From contig NZ_BMQC01000007.1 in the NCBI RefSeq assembly GCF_014647915.1, forward strand, positions 124,001 to 188,000: DNA of 64,000 nucleotides, in the 5' to 3' direction. Each line of letters starts with the position of its first letter. Positions within the stretch are counted from its first letter, which is position 1. Shown in pieces: positions 30,221-38,786 of the stretch. A program made the position numbers and the translations under genes. This stretch comes from Pilimelia terevasa. Its GTDB lineage: Bacteria; Actinomycetota; Actinomycetes; Mycobacteriales; Micromonosporaceae. The notes below the pieces were generated by a model that saw nothing but the letters and a program-made list of their open reading frames with translations, did no database searches and had not been told where the DNA came from.

Positions 30221-30421
30221 GTGGAGTACACGGATGCGGCCGGTGTCCAGGGCGGCGGTCTCGACGCGGGTGGCGATGCCGACCGGGTCGTCGACCTGGT
30301 CGACGACGACCTGCCGCTGCTGCCCGAGCAGACCGGCGACGACACCGACCGCGGCTGGGGCGACTTCCACCGCGGCGACGACGCCTGGCTGCTCGCCGAG
30401 CGCCCCCCGCACTGGGACTAG
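30221..30421 (+). CDS. Small acidic hypothetical protein
   Basis: A 66-residue very acidic protein ending in ERPPHWD, a tail I associate with short proteins in Micromonospora and relatives. There are eleven or more Asp residues in the middle (DADRVVDLVDDDLPLLPEQTGDDTDRGWGDFHRGDDAW). No domain is recognised. TACGCT ends seven bases before GTG 30221, the leaderless pattern. A longer start at GTG 30194 would place that hexamer within the gene and is less likely. It converges with the FmdB-type gene. Confidence 0.65.
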   Translation: MEYTDAAGVQGGGLDAGGDADRVVDLVDDDLPLLPEQTGDDTDRGWGDFHRGDDAWLLAERPPHWD

Positions 30422-30500
30422 CCGCAGGCGGATCCGGCCCCACCGGGCGGCAGTCGCCCGATCAGACGCCGCCGTAGTGCACGGGGTCAGGTCGCCCGGG

Positions 30501-30860
30501 TCAGGACTTCGCGGTCTTCGCGGCGCCGGAGCCGGCCGTGCCGGAGCTGGCGGCGCCGGAGGACGTGCCGGCCTTCGAGGTGGCGCCGTCACCGGACTTG
30601 GCCGGCTTGTCCGCGGGCTTGGCCCCCTCGGACTTGCCGCCCTCGGACTTGCCGCCCTCGGGCTTCGCCTTCGACCCCGTGCCCGCCCGCGCGTCGTTGC
30701 GGTAGAAGCCGGAGCCCTTGAAGACCACGCCCACCGCCGAGAACAGCTTGCGCAGTTTTCCGGCGCACTCCGGGCACTGCGTCAGCGCCGCGTCGCTGAA
30801 GGACTGGACCGCCTCGAACTGGTGGCCGCACGCGGTGCAGGCGTACTGGTAGGTGGGCAC
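30501..30860 (-). CDS. FmdB-family zinc ribbon protein
   Basis: A 119-residue protein that starts PTYQYACTACGHQFEAVQSF, the FmdB regulatory-protein signature. A zinc ribbon is formed by C8, C11, C29 and C32. The core ends with KLFSAVGVVFKGSGFYRND (about 36-56). The remaining 60 residues are low-complexity Lys, Ala, Gly and Ser. Within this tail a 15-bp unit CCCTCGGACTTGCCG (30625-30639, 30640-30654, plus a variant) encodes repeated G-G-K-S-E. FmdB was named for a regulator near formamidase genes; its general role is unknown. GGAGGA lies four to five bases before GTG 30860. It follows the cyclo-ligase gene on the same strand, a common actinobacterial pairing. Confidence 0.88.
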   Translation of the reverse strand: MPTYQYACTACGHQFEAVQSFSDAALTQCPECAGKLRKLFSAVGVVFKGSGFYRNDARAGTGSKAKPEGGKSEGGKSEGAKPADKPAKSGDGATSKAGTSSGAASSGTAGSGAAKTAKS

Positions 30861-30909
30861 GATTCCTCCGTGTTCCGCGGGCGTCCGGCGCCCACCGGGA
30901 CGGGCCGGT

Positions 30910-31566
30910 TCACCGCCCGTCCTGGCACTCCTCGTCGTCGAGTGCCAATAGTGCGCCATCGGCGCGGCTTCCGTCCAGCCGGGTCACGCCGTCCGACGGG
31001 GTGATCGCCGCGGTGACGGGCCGGTCGTGCGGCTCGCGCGGGAGGCGCGCGCGCAGCTCGCCGTCGTGCAGCAGCGCGACGGTCGGGGCGGTCACCCGCG
31101 CGAGTGCCCGGTCGTACGAGCCGCCGCCGCGGCCGAGCCGGTACCCGTGCCGGTCGACCGCCAGCGCGGGGACGACGACCAGCGCGGCGGCGCGGATGCC
31201 GGCCGGCCCGAGGCGGGTACCGGCGGGCTCGCGCAGTCCGCGGGCCGCGGCGGACAGCGGGTGCCCGTCCCAGGCTGCCCAGTCCAGATCGAGGTCCGGC
31301 AGCAGGACGGGCAGCAGCACCGTCGCGCCCGGCAGCGCCGCCCGGACCGCGTCGAGCAGGCCCGGGCCGCCGGGCTCGCCGCCCAGCGGGGCGTACGCGG
31401 CGACACACGCGGGCCGGCGGGCGGACAGCAGGGCGGCGAGGTGCCGGCCGACCGCGGCGTCGGCCGCCGCCCGCGCGCCGGGGGACAACGCGCGGCGGCG
31501 CGCCAGCAGTGACGTACGAAGCGTAACCTTCGCCGTTAAATCCGGTTTATCTGAAAAGTCAGACAC
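30910..31566 (-). CDS. 5-formyltetrahydrofolate cyclo-ligase
   Basis: A 218-residue enzyme that converts 5-formyl-THF to 5,10-methenyl-THF with ATP. The family motif is GYRLGRGGGSYDRALA in the C-terminal third, preceded by LVVVPALAVDRHG. The N-terminal helix TLRTSLLARRRALSPGAR supplies nucleotide-binding basic residues. GTG 31566 was chosen because GGAG lies six bases upstream; a longer frame adds 15 codons without support. The gene is followed by the FmdB-type gene 49 bp downstream and divergent from the GGDEF gene across a 199-bp gap that holds no other gene. Confidence 0.9.
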   Translation of the reverse strand: MSDFSDKPDLTAKVTLRTSLLARRRALSPGARAAADAAVGRHLAALLSARRPACVAAYAPLGGEPGGPGLLDAVRAALPGATVLLPVLLPDLDLDWAAWDGHPLSAAARGLREPAGTRLGPAGIRAAALVVVPALAVDRHGYRLGRGGGSYDRALARVTAPTVALLHDGELRARLPREPHDRPVTAAITPSDGVTRLDGSRADGALLALDDEECQDGR

Positions 31567-31765
31567 GGAACACTCCTGTCCGAAGACGGCCAGATGCCGT
31601 CCTCTGTGCAAGCATCACTGCCGACCCACGGGCGGACCTCCCCCGGCCGCCCCCTGACCACGCTGCCGTGGCGGGCGGGTCGCGCCCGGATCCCGACGGG
31701 CGCAGCCTACGGCGACGCGGCCGGACCGGGTCGGCCCCGCCGTCGCTCCTGCGGAGGTCTGGGCC

Positions 31766-33940
31766 ATGAGCCTGCGAACGCGGTTGACCACGGCGTTCCT
31801 CGCGGTCGTGCTCGGCCCCGTGCTGCTCGGCGCGCTGGTCGCCGCCGCGACGGTCGGGGCGGTCGCCAGCCAGCGCGGCACCGAGCAGCTCGACCGGGCC
31901 ACCGGCGCAGTCGTGACCTCGGTGCGCGCCATGTGCCGCCAGCTCTACGCCGCCGCCAGCGCCGTCGCCATCGTCCCCGACGCCGACTCCCGCGCCGCCG
32001 CCGCCGAGCAGGTGCTCGGGGCCGGCCTGGGCAGCGCCGTACAGGTCAACGACGCCACCGGTCTGGTCACCCTCAGTACCCCGCAGCCGCCCGCCCAGCC
32101 GTGGGTCGCCTGCGCCGGCAGCGACGGCGAGCCGGCCGCCGGGGCGGCCGTGTCCGGCGGGTACGCCGCGCTGGCCGCGCAGGTCGAGCTGCGGGCCCAC
32201 AGCGGCGCCGCCCTCGGCACGGTCACCGTCGCCGCGGCGGTCGACCGGGACTTCGTCGCCCGGCTGGCCGCGGCCAGCGGCGCCGCCGTCACCCAGCTCC
32301 GCCTCGACGCCGCCGGGGGTGCGGGGGCCGGGCACAGCACCGAACCGACCGGCGCCCGCCGCGGCGTCCTGGCGGCGGGGGAGCGGTACACCGGCGACCG
32401 CGACGCGTCCACCGCCGACGGGCAGCGGTACGTCCGGCGGGTCGGGCCGGGCGACGGCCAGCCGCTGCACCTGCTCCTGTCGGTCCCGCGGGCCAGCCCC
32501 GCCGGCACCTACGCGGCCCTGGTCGGCGTCGTCGTCCTGACCGCCGGCCTGGCCGTCGCGCTCGCCGCCTGGCTCGCCCGCAACACCACCCGCCCGCTGG
32601 CGACCCTCGCGGCCGCGGCCGACCGGTTCGCCGACGGCGACCTCGCCGCCCGGGTGCCGGCCGGCGGCTCCGACGAGGTCGGCCGGCTCGCCGCCACCTT
32701 CAACCGGATGACCCGCGAGACCCAGGCGTACGTCCAGGCCCTCACCGCCAGCCGCGACCAGCTCCGGGGCCACCTGGAGATCCTCGGCGACACCCTGTCC
32801 AGCACCCACGACCTGGACCGGATCCTGCGCGTGATCCTCCAGACGGCGATGGCCGCGACCAGCGCGCAGGCCGGCGTGGTGCTGCTCGCCGACGACGGGG
32901 ACACCCTGCTCGGCAAGTGCGGCGAGGGCCTGGCCACCCGGCTGCCCGAGGCCGTCGCCGACGGCGTCGCCGGGCTGCGGGTCAGCCCCGGGGCCGGGGT
33001 GCTGGGCGTCGTCGCCGCCACCGGCGTCCCCCGCCGCGGCCGGGTGGCCGGCGGGGTGCCGGCGCTGTCGCCGACCGAGCCGCGCTGCCGCAGCTACGTC
33101 GCCGTACCGTTCGCCCTGCGCGCCACCGTCGGCGACGAGGCGGCCGGCGCGGCCCCGGCCCGGCGCACCGCCGGCCTGCTCGCGGTGTACGACCGGCTCG
33201 GCGCGGAGGAGTTCGACGACGCCGACCTGAGCACCCTGCGCACGTTCGCCGGCCAGGCCGCCGTCGCCGTCGACAACGTCCGGGCCCACGAGGAGGCGCA
33301 CCGGCTCTCCCTGACCGACCCGCTGACCGGCCTGTGGAACTACCGGTACCTCCAGGAGGCCGCGCACCGCGAGGTCGAGCGCGCCACCCGCTTCGACCGC
33401 ACGCTGACGGCGCTGGCGCTGGACATCGACCGGTTCAAGCGGATCAACGACACGTACGGGCACCGGGCCGGCGACGCGGTGCTGGTGGAGTTCGCCCGGC
33501 GGCTGCGGCTCGGCGTGCGCGAGGTGGACGCGGTGTTCCGGCAGGGCGGCGAGGAGTTCGTCGTCCTGCTCCCCGAGACGGACCGGGCCGGCGGCGAGGT
33601 CGTCGCCCAGCGCCTCGGCGCGCTCATCCGCGACACCCCCGTCACCGTCGCCGGCCGGACCCCGGGCAGCGCGGTCCGGATCCCGGTGACCACCTCCGTC
33701 GGCATCGCCGTGTTCCCCGCGCACGCCGCGTCCACCGGCGAACTGCTGGACGTCGCCGACCGCGCCCTGTACGCCGCCAAGTCCGGCGGGCGCGACACGT
33801 ACCGCCTGGCCGGGGCCGCCCGCCCGGCCGTGCCGGCCCGGCCGCGGCGCCCCGCGGGCGAGGAGCCGGCCGCGGCCGCCGCCGGCGGGCGCGGCGCGCC
33901 GGGCGAGCCACACCCGGCGACGCCGCCGCCCGGCCGATAG
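31766..33940 (+). CDS. Membrane diguanylate cyclase with HAMP and GAF domains
   Basis: A 724-residue c-di-GMP synthase. A membrane helix lies at about 10-33 and an extracytoplasmic sensor at about 34-245 (with two Cys). The second helix (about 247-271) leads into a HAMP linker (RNTTRPLATLAAAADRFADGDLAARV). A GAF domain covers about 355-505, and the GGDEF domain starts DPLTGLWNYRYLQ. The active site is GGEEF at 594-598, a functional variant, and the allosteric I-site RxxD is R585-D588 exactly five residues before it, so product inhibition is expected. LDIDRFKRINDTYGHRAGD supplies the metal and substrate residues. GGAGG lies eight bases before ATG 31766. galU follows with a promoter over this gene's stop. 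Confidence 0.93.
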   Translation: MSLRTRLTTAFLAVVLGPVLLGALVAAATVGAVASQRGTEQLDRATGAVVTSVRAMCRQLYAAASAVAIVPDADSRAAAAEQVLGAGLGSAVQVNDATGLVTLSTPQPPAQPWVACAGSDGEPAAGAAVSGGYAALAAQVELRAHSGAALGTVTVAAAVDRDFVARLAAASGAAVTQLRLDAAGGAGAGHSTEPTGARRGVLAAGERYTGDRDASTADGQRYVRRVGPGDGQPLHLLLSVPRASPAGTYAALVGVVVLTAGLAVALAAWLARNTTRPLATLAAAADRFADGDLAARVPAGGSDEVGRLAATFNRMTRETQAYVQALTASRDQLRGHLEILGDTLSSTHDLDRILRVILQTAMAATSAQAGVVLLADDGDTLLGKCGEGLATRLPEAVADGVAGLRVSPGAGVLGVVAATGVPRRGRVAGGVPALSPTEPRCRSYVAVPFALRATVGDEAAGAAPARRTAGLLAVYDRLGAEEFDDADLSTLRTFAGQAAVAVDNVRAHEEAHRLSLTDPLTGLWNYRYLQEAAHREVERATRFDRTLTALALDIDRFKRINDTYGHRAGDAVLVEFARRLRLGVREVDAVFRQGGEEFVVLLPETDRAGGEVVAQRLGALIRDTPVTVAGRTPGSAVRIPVTTSVGIAVFPAHAASTGELLDVADRALYAAKSGGRDTYRLAGAARPAVPARPRRPAGEEPAAAAAGGRGAPGEPHPATPPPGR

Positions 33941-33949
33941 TCTCGGGGC

Positions 33950-34918
33950 ATGTCGGAGCACAGCACGGACGTCAGCGCAACGGAAACCGCCGGCGCACCC
34001 GCCGCCGCCGGGCGGCCGGCGGTCAAGGCCGTCATCCCGGCCGCGGGGATGGCGACGCGGTTCCTGCCGACGACCAAGGCCGTGCCCAAGGAGCTGCTGC
34101 CGGTCGTCGACCGGCCGGTCCTCCAGTACATCGTGGAGGAGGCCGCGGCGGCCGGCCTCGCCAACGTCCTGCTGGTCACCGGCCGCGGCAAGACCTCGAT
34201 GGTGGAGCACTTCGACCGCCAGCCGTACCTGGAGTCGCGGCTCGCCGACAAGGGCGACACCGCCCGGCTCGACGCCGTCCGCGCGACCAGCGAGATCGCC
34301 GACATCTTCACCTGCCGCCAGGCCGAGCCGCTGGGCCTGGGCCACGCCGTGGCCTGCGCCGAGTCGCACATCGGCGACGCGCCGTTCGCCGTCCTGCTCG
34401 GCGACGAGTTCGTCGCCAAGGACGACCCGCTGCTGCCCGACATGCTCCAGATCCAGGCCCGCACCGGGGGGATAGTGCTGGCCTTCATCGAGGTGCCGCA
34501 GGAGGAGACCGACCGGTACGGCATCGCGTCGGTCACCGAGCCCGAGGCGGGGCTGGCCGAGGGCCGCGAGGTGGTCCGGGTGACCGGTCTGGTGGAGAAA
34601 CCGCACCCCGAGGAGGCGCCGAGCAACCTGGCCGTCGTCGGGCGTTATGTGCTTCCTGCCGGAATTTTCGACGCAATCCGCCGCACCAAGCCCGGCAGCG
34701 GTGGTGAAATTCAACTGACGGACGCGATGGCGTTGATGCTGGCGGAAGGGGCACCGGTGCACGGGATCGTCTACCGCGGCCGGCGGTACGACACCGGACT
34801 GCCGCTGGGGTACCTCCAGACGGTGGTCGACCTGGCCTGCCAGCACCCCGACCTCGGCGGCGAGTTCCGCGCCTGGCTGGGCGACTTCCTGGCCCGCGAC
34901 GCGGGGACCACCGGATGA
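33950..34918 (+). CDS. galU: UTP-glucose-1-phosphate uridylyltransferase
   Basis: A 322-residue nucleotidyltransferase that makes UDP-glucose for cell-wall polysaccharides, trehalose and glycolipids. It shows the nucleotide loop VIPAAGMATRFLPTTKAVPKE (about 26-46), PVLQYIVEEA, the acidic pair in LLGDEFV and EKPHPEEAPSNLAVVGRYVLP. Length and motifs fit bacterial GalU. TAGTCT (33938-33943) overlaps the stop codon of the GGDEF gene and ends six bases before ATG, so a leaderless transcript can begin here. The stop overlaps the moeA/glp start by four bases (ATGA), giving translational coupling in the conserved galU-glp-rimJ-sepX cluster. Confidence 0.95.
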   Translation: MSEHSTDVSATETAGAPAAAGRPAVKAVIPAAGMATRFLPTTKAVPKELLPVVDRPVLQYIVEEAAAAGLANVLLVTGRGKTSMVEHFDRQPYLESRLADKGDTARLDAVRATSEIADIFTCRQAEPLGLGHAVACAESHIGDAPFAVLLGDEFVAKDDPLLPDMLQIQARTGGIVLAFIEVPQEETDRYGIASVTEPEAGLAEGREVVRVTGLVEKPHPEEAPSNLAVVGRYVLPAGIFDAIRRTKPGSGGEIQLTDAMALMLAEGAPVHGIVYRGRRYDTGLPLGYLQTVVDLACQHPDLGGEFRAWLGDFLARDAGTTG

Positions 34919-36177
34919 CGTCGACGGCCGAGCCCGCGCTCGCCGCCACCGAGCCGACCCCGCTCGCCGACTACCTCGGCAGCGTGCTGCGCCAACTGCG
35001 CCCCCTGCCGCCCCTGGACCTCGACCTCACCCAGGCGTACGGCAACGTGCTCGCCGAGGACGTCCTCGCCCCGCACGACTACCCGGCGTTCGACCACGCC
35101 GCCATCGACGGGTACGCCGCCCGGCTGGAGGACCTCAGCGGCCCGCAGCGGGTGCGGCTCAACGTCGTCGGCGACATCGGCGCCGCAAGCTGGCGGCCCG
35201 TCCGGCTCACGCCCGGCACCTGCTTCTCCGTCGCCGCGGGCGCGCCGCTGCCGCACGGCGCCGACGTCGTCGTCCCCGCCGGCTGGACCGACCAGGGCAT
35301 GGCCGCCGTCGAGATCCGGCAGATCCCCAAACGCGGCCACGGCATCCGCCGCGCGGGGGAGGAGTTCGCCGCCGGGACCAGGCTCGCGCGGGCCGGTACC
35401 GAGGTCAACTCGGCGCTCGTCGCCGTCCTCGCCGCCACCGGCCTCGGCCACGTCGTCGTCCGCCCCAGCCCCCGGGTGGTCATCATCGCCACCGGGGACG
35501 AACTCGTCGACGTCGGCCGGGTCAGCCAGCCCGGCCAGGTCGTCGACGCCAGCTCCCACGCCCTGGCCGCCGCCGCTGTCGAGGCCGGCGCCATGGCGTA
35601 CCGGGTCGGCATCTGCGACGACGACCCCGAGGCCCTGCGCGGCCTGCTGGAGGACCAGACCCTGCGCTCCGACCTGATCGTCACCACCGGCGGCACCGGT
35701 ACCGGCCCCGGCGACATGGTCCGCCGGATCCTCTCCCGGTGGGAGGGCAACCGCGGCGACGTCTCGTTCACCGACGTCGCGCTGTTCCCCGGCACCGCCC
35801 TGGGCTTCGGCACCGTCGGCGCCGAGGAGGTACCGGTCATCTGCCTGCCCGGCGACCCCGGCACCGCGCTGGTGGGCTTCGAGGTCCTCGCCCGCCCCGC
35901 GATCCAGCTCCTCGGCGGCGCCGAGCCCGTGTTCCGGCCCAGCGTCCGCGCCCACCTGCTCGACACCCTGTCCTCGCCGCCCGGCCTGCGCGAGTTCCGG
36001 CCCGCGCACGTCGCCGAACGCCGCGGCGGCGGGTACACCGTGCAGCCCCTGGCCGGCGGCCCGTACACGCTGGCCGGCCTGGCCGAGGCCAACGGGCTGC
36101 TCGTCCTCGGCGAGCGGGTCACCAGCGCCACCGCGGGCTCCACCGTGGACGTGCTCCTGCTCAACCGCCGCCGGTGA
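34915..36177 (+). CDS. glp: MoeA-like molybdotransferase / gephyrin-like protein Glp
   Basis: A 420-residue protein with the full MoeA domain order: domain III/I region DYPAFDHAAIDGYAAR (about 59-74), domain II loop AAGAPLPHGADVVVP, the MPT-binding domain with TGDEL and TTGGTGTGPGDMVRRIL, PGDPGTALVGFEVLARPAI, and a C-terminal beta-barrel. MoeA inserts molybdate into molybdopterin. In actinobacteria the copy located between galU and the rimJ-sepX/glpR genes is the gephyrin-like Glp, shown in Corynebacterium to work in cell division with its membrane partner GlpR. Context therefore favours the division role; molybdenum insertion remains possible. It overlaps galU by ATGA. Confidence 0.85.
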   Translation: MTSTAEPALAATEPTPLADYLGSVLRQLRPLPPLDLDLTQAYGNVLAEDVLAPHDYPAFDHAAIDGYAARLEDLSGPQRVRLNVVGDIGAASWRPVRLTPGTCFSVAAGAPLPHGADVVVPAGWTDQGMAAVEIRQIPKRGHGIRRAGEEFAAGTRLARAGTEVNSALVAVLAATGLGHVVVRPSPRVVIIATGDELVDVGRVSQPGQVVDASSHALAAAAVEAGAMAYRVGICDDDPEALRGLLEDQTLRSDLIVTTGGTGTGPGDMVRRILSRWEGNRGDVSFTDVALFPGTALGFGTVGAEEVPVICLPGDPGTALVGFEVLARPAIQLLGGAEPVFRPSVRAHLLDTLSSPPGLREFRPAHVAERRGGGYTVQPLAGGPYTLAGLAEANGLLVLGERVTSATAGSTVDVLLLNRRR

Positions 36178-36199
36178 CCTGACCGGCGGTGGGTGGAGC

Positions 36200-36877
36200 A
36201 TGATGATGGTGCGTCGGCGCCCGGTTCCCGGCTGGCCCGCCGTGCTGGGCGCCGACGGGGTGCTGCTGCGCCCCTACCAGCGCGCCGACGCCGACGCCTG
36301 GGTCGCGCTGCGCCGCCGCAACGAGCAGTGGCTCACCCCGTGGGAGCCCACCCCGCCCCGCTCCTGGGCGGACGCCAACTCGGCCGCCGGCTTCCGCCTC
36401 GTCCACACCGCGCAGCGCCGGGCCGGCCTGCGGGGCGACGCCATGACCTTCGCCGTCTGCCTCCGCGAGGACGGCGGCGAGCGCCTCGTCGGGCACCTCA
36501 ACCTCGGCAACATCGTCCGGCGGGCGTTCTGCTCCACGTTCGCCGGGTACTGGGTCGACCACCGGGTCGCCGGGCGCGGCGTCATGCCGACCGCGCTGGC
36601 GCTCGCCGTCGACCACGCCTTCGGCCCGGGCGGCCTGCACCGCGTCGAGGTCAACATCCGCCCCGAGAACACCGCCAGCCGCCGCGTGGTGGAGAAGCTG
36701 GGTTTCCGCGAGGAGGCGCACCACCCGCGGTACCTGCACATCGACGGCGCGTGGCGCGACCACGTCGGCTACGCCCTCACCACCGAGGACCTGCACGACG
36801 AGGGCGGACTGCTCGCCCGCTGGCGCCGGACCCGCGACCGGGCGGACACCGGACCGGGTCCCGCCGAGATCAAATGA
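36200..36877 (+). CDS. RimJ/RimL-type GNAT acetyltransferase
   Basis: A protein of up to 225 residues with the GNAT fold. The start VLLRPYQRADADAWVALRRRN is followed by LTPWEPTPP, as in RimJ. The acetyl-CoA loop is VDHRVAGRGVMPTALALAVDHAF, and HRVEVNIRPENTASRRVVEKLGF completes the fold. RimJ acetylates the N terminus of ribosomal protein S5 in E. coli; the target here is unknown. Three ATGs in a row (36200, 36203, 36206) follow GGTGGAG (36192-36198); by spacing the third is the best start. It is the third gene of the galU-glp-rimJ-sepX cluster, 22 bp after glp. Confidence 0.88.
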   Translation: MMMVRRRPVPGWPAVLGADGVLLRPYQRADADAWVALRRRNEQWLTPWEPTPPRSWADANSAAGFRLVHTAQRRAGLRGDAMTFAVCLREDGGERLVGHLNLGNIVRRAFCSTFAGYWVDHRVAGRGVMPTALALAVDHAFGPGGLHRVEVNIRPENTASRRVVEKLGFREEAHHPRYLHIDGAWRDHVGYALTTEDLHDEGGLLARWRRTRDRADTGPGPAEIK

Positions 36878-37020
36878 TCACGGCGACCACCGCGTGGCGC
36901 CGGGCGGGCACCGGCGGCCGGCCGTAGCCTCGCACCTGACGGGTGATTCGCCGACGCGCCGTCGCCGCCTCCCGCGGCCGGGCGCCGGTGGACGATACGG
37001 GTCGAACGGAAGGGGTGAGG

Positions 37021-37785
37021 GTGCCGACCTCGGTGCTCCTCGCCGTCCTCACCGCGGCCGGCCTGCTCGCGCTCGCCCCGGCCCTGGTCCGCCGGTACGA
37101 CGCCACCGAGCGGCTGGTCGCGGAGCGGGCGCTGTCGACGGCGCGGGTGCTGGACCGCCACCGCCGTCGGCGCACTGTGCCCGGCCGCCTCCCGATCAAC
37201 CCGCCGCGGTGGCTGGCGGTGACGGCAGGTCACCCGGGCGGGGGGTCCGGCGCCACCCGTACCGGTCTGCGCCTGCTCGCCCGCCTGCGCGCACTCCCGG
37301 CCCGCCGCCGCACCCGCCACCGGCCCCCGCCGGGCGACCGCGCGATGTACCGGCGCCGCCGCGTCCTGGCCGTCCTGGTCGGCCTCAACATCGTGGAGGC
37401 CGTCGGCGTGGCCACGGTCGGCCCCGGCTTCTGGGTCGGCCTCGGCGCCACCGGCGCGCTGCTGGGCGTGTACCTGGCCCACCTGCGCAACCGCGCGCTG
37501 CGCGAGCGCCGCCGCCGCCGGGCCGCGGCGCGCGAGGCCGCGTGGCTGGCCGCCCGCCAGGCGGAGGTCCGCGAGGAGCAGGAGCGCCGGGCGGCCGAGC
37601 GCCGGGCGGCGGCCAAGCGCGCCGCGGCCCGCCGCGAGGCGATGCGGCGCAGCGCCCTGGGCGTGGCGGCGCCGGAGCTGCCGGCCGCGGTGGGGGAGAC
37701 GGTGTCGTACCGGCCGCCGCCGCACCGCAGCGGGGTGCGGGGGCAGGCGTACGAGGCGCGCCGGGCCGGCGGGCGGCTCGGCTGA
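37021..37785 (+). CDS. sepX: SepX/GlpR-type cell division membrane protein
   Basis: A 254-residue membrane protein. One helix lies at the very N terminus (about 3-22). Two more sit side by side (about 115-133 and 136-154: VLAVLVGLNIVEAVGVATV and FWVGLGATGALLGVYLAHL). A basic, Arg/Ala-rich coiled-coil tail follows (about 157-220). This layout, and the position after galU, glp and rimJ and before tRNA-Ala, match SepX of Streptomyces and GlpR of Corynebacterium, which act at the division site and bind the gephyrin-like Glp. GTG 37021 has GGAAGGGG and GTGAGG just upstream. The 143-bp gap before it carries its own likely promoter, for example TAGCCT near 36926. Confidence 0.8.
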   Translation: MPTSVLLAVLTAAGLLALAPALVRRYDATERLVAERALSTARVLDRHRRRRTVPGRLPINPPRWLAVTAGHPGGGSGATRTGLRLLARLRALPARRRTRHRPPPGDRAMYRRRRVLAVLVGLNIVEAVGVATVGPGFWVGLGATGALLGVYLAHLRNRALRERRRRRAAAREAAWLAARQAEVREEQERRAAERRAAAKRAAARREAMRRSALGVAAPELPAAVGETVSYRPPPHRSGVRGQAYEARRAGGRLG

Positions 37786-37844
37786 GCCACCGAGGGGTGG
37801 TGCCGGAGGGCGGGGGCGGCGCCTGTTACGATTTCGTCGTTCCA

Positions 37845-37918
37845 GGGGCTGTGGCGCAGACCGGTAGCGCACCTCGTTCGCATCGAGGGGGTCAGGGGTT
37901 CAAATCCCCTCAGCTCCA
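37845..37918 (+). tRNA. tRNA-Ala, anticodon CGC
   Basis: A 74-base cloverleaf. Acceptor GGGGCTG pairs with CAGCTCC (one G-U), the D-arm GCGC/GCGC is present, and the anticodon arm CCTCG-TTCGCAT-CGAGG has CGC in the loop. The T-arm is AGGGG-TTCAAAT-CCCCT and the discriminator is A. CCA is not encoded. TACGAT (37827-37832), 12 bases upstream, is the likely -10. A short T-run follows the 3' end. Confidence 0.95.
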
Positions 37919-38044
37919 CTTTTACCCGGTCAGGGGTCTGTCGAGATCCACTGGGCCACATCGTGACCAAGGCGCGCGAAGCGGTTCAGGCTCGCCCGAC
38001 TCTCCTATGGCCTTCCGACGGCAGCCCTGTGCTTATCCTCGGGC

Positions 38045-38449
38045 ATGGCGCATCCCCTCATGTTCGATGACGCGGACCCGCTGCTGGCCCGCGTCCGCGC
38101 GCTCGCGCACGGCTTCCCCGGCGCGGCGGAGAAGATCTCGCACGGGCATCCGGCCTTCTTCACGACGAAGGTGTTCGCCTACTACGGCGGGTCGGTGAAG
38201 GTCGACGGGACCTACCGGCAGCACGAGCAGTCGGTGCTCGTCCTGGTCGAGCCCGGGGAGCGCGCGGTCCTGCTGGCGGACGAGCGCTGCTACGTGCCCG
38301 CGTACCTGGGCGCGTACGGCTGGATCGGCCTGGACCTGACCGCGGACACCGACTGGGACGAGGTCGGCGAGCTGCTCGACGCCAGCTACCGGCGCACCGC
38401 GGGCCCGCGCAGGGTCGCCGTCCTCGACGCCCGCGGCGACGGGGACTGA
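38045..38449 (+). CDS. MmcQ/YjbR family protein
   Basis: A 134-residue protein of the YjbR fold, a small alpha/beta domain related to the CyaY-like and DNA-binding families. It shows LPGAAEKISHGHPAFFTTKVFAYYGG-type motifs (region 22-50), then LVLVEPGERAVLLADERCYVPAYLGAYGWIGLDLT and a C-terminal helix with ELLDASYRRTAGPRR. Biochemical role unknown; one relative binds DNA non-specifically. TATCCT ends five bases before ATG 38045, so the mRNA is probably leaderless. It lies alone between tRNA-Ala and a 553-bp gap. Confidence 0.85.
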   Translation: MAHPLMFDDADPLLARVRALAHGFPGAAEKISHGHPAFFTTKVFAYYGGSVKVDGTYRQHEQSVLVLVEPGERAVLLADERCYVPAYLGAYGWIGLDLTADTDWDEVGELLDASYRRTAGPRRVAVLDARGDGD

Positions 38450-38757
38450 CCCCGGCACCCGGACATCCGCCGCGATCACCTGGCGTCGGCGGGGGATCCC
38501 GATCGTCGCGCGACGGGGCATTCGCCCCGCGGGCGAGGGGGGCCGTTCGGACCGGATCAGCCGCCGCGCGTACCCGATGCGGCTCGCCGGACCGGGCAGG
38601 ACGGTGCATCGATGATCTTCTGACCGCTTCGACGAGTGTGCCCAGGTTGCGGGCCGTCTGAGGTGTGATGCAGGTCGCACACAGTTCGCGGTCCGGCACG
38701 GCGGGTAGGGCCTGCGGCGGAGCATTGCTGCATCGGCAACTTTCTCTATCGACAGGG

Positions 38758-38786
38758 TTGACTCCCGGTTAGCGATCGCCTTTACT
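38758..38786 (+). promoter_or_regulatory. Promoter of the M4-M28 peptidase gene
   Basis: TTGACT (38758-38763) and TTTACT (38781-38786) are separated by exactly 17 bases. Transcription would start near 38793 and leave a leader of roughly 210 bases. Confidence 0.6.

Noticed and set aside
31559-34846. Open frame of 1095 codons on the minus strand
   Set aside because: Antisense to the GGDEF and galU genes, no family features, same GC-driven artefact.
38663-38682. CRP-like site GTGTG-N10-CACAC
   Set aside because: The spacer is four bases longer than in the TGTGA-N6-TCACA type, and the inner positions do not match.
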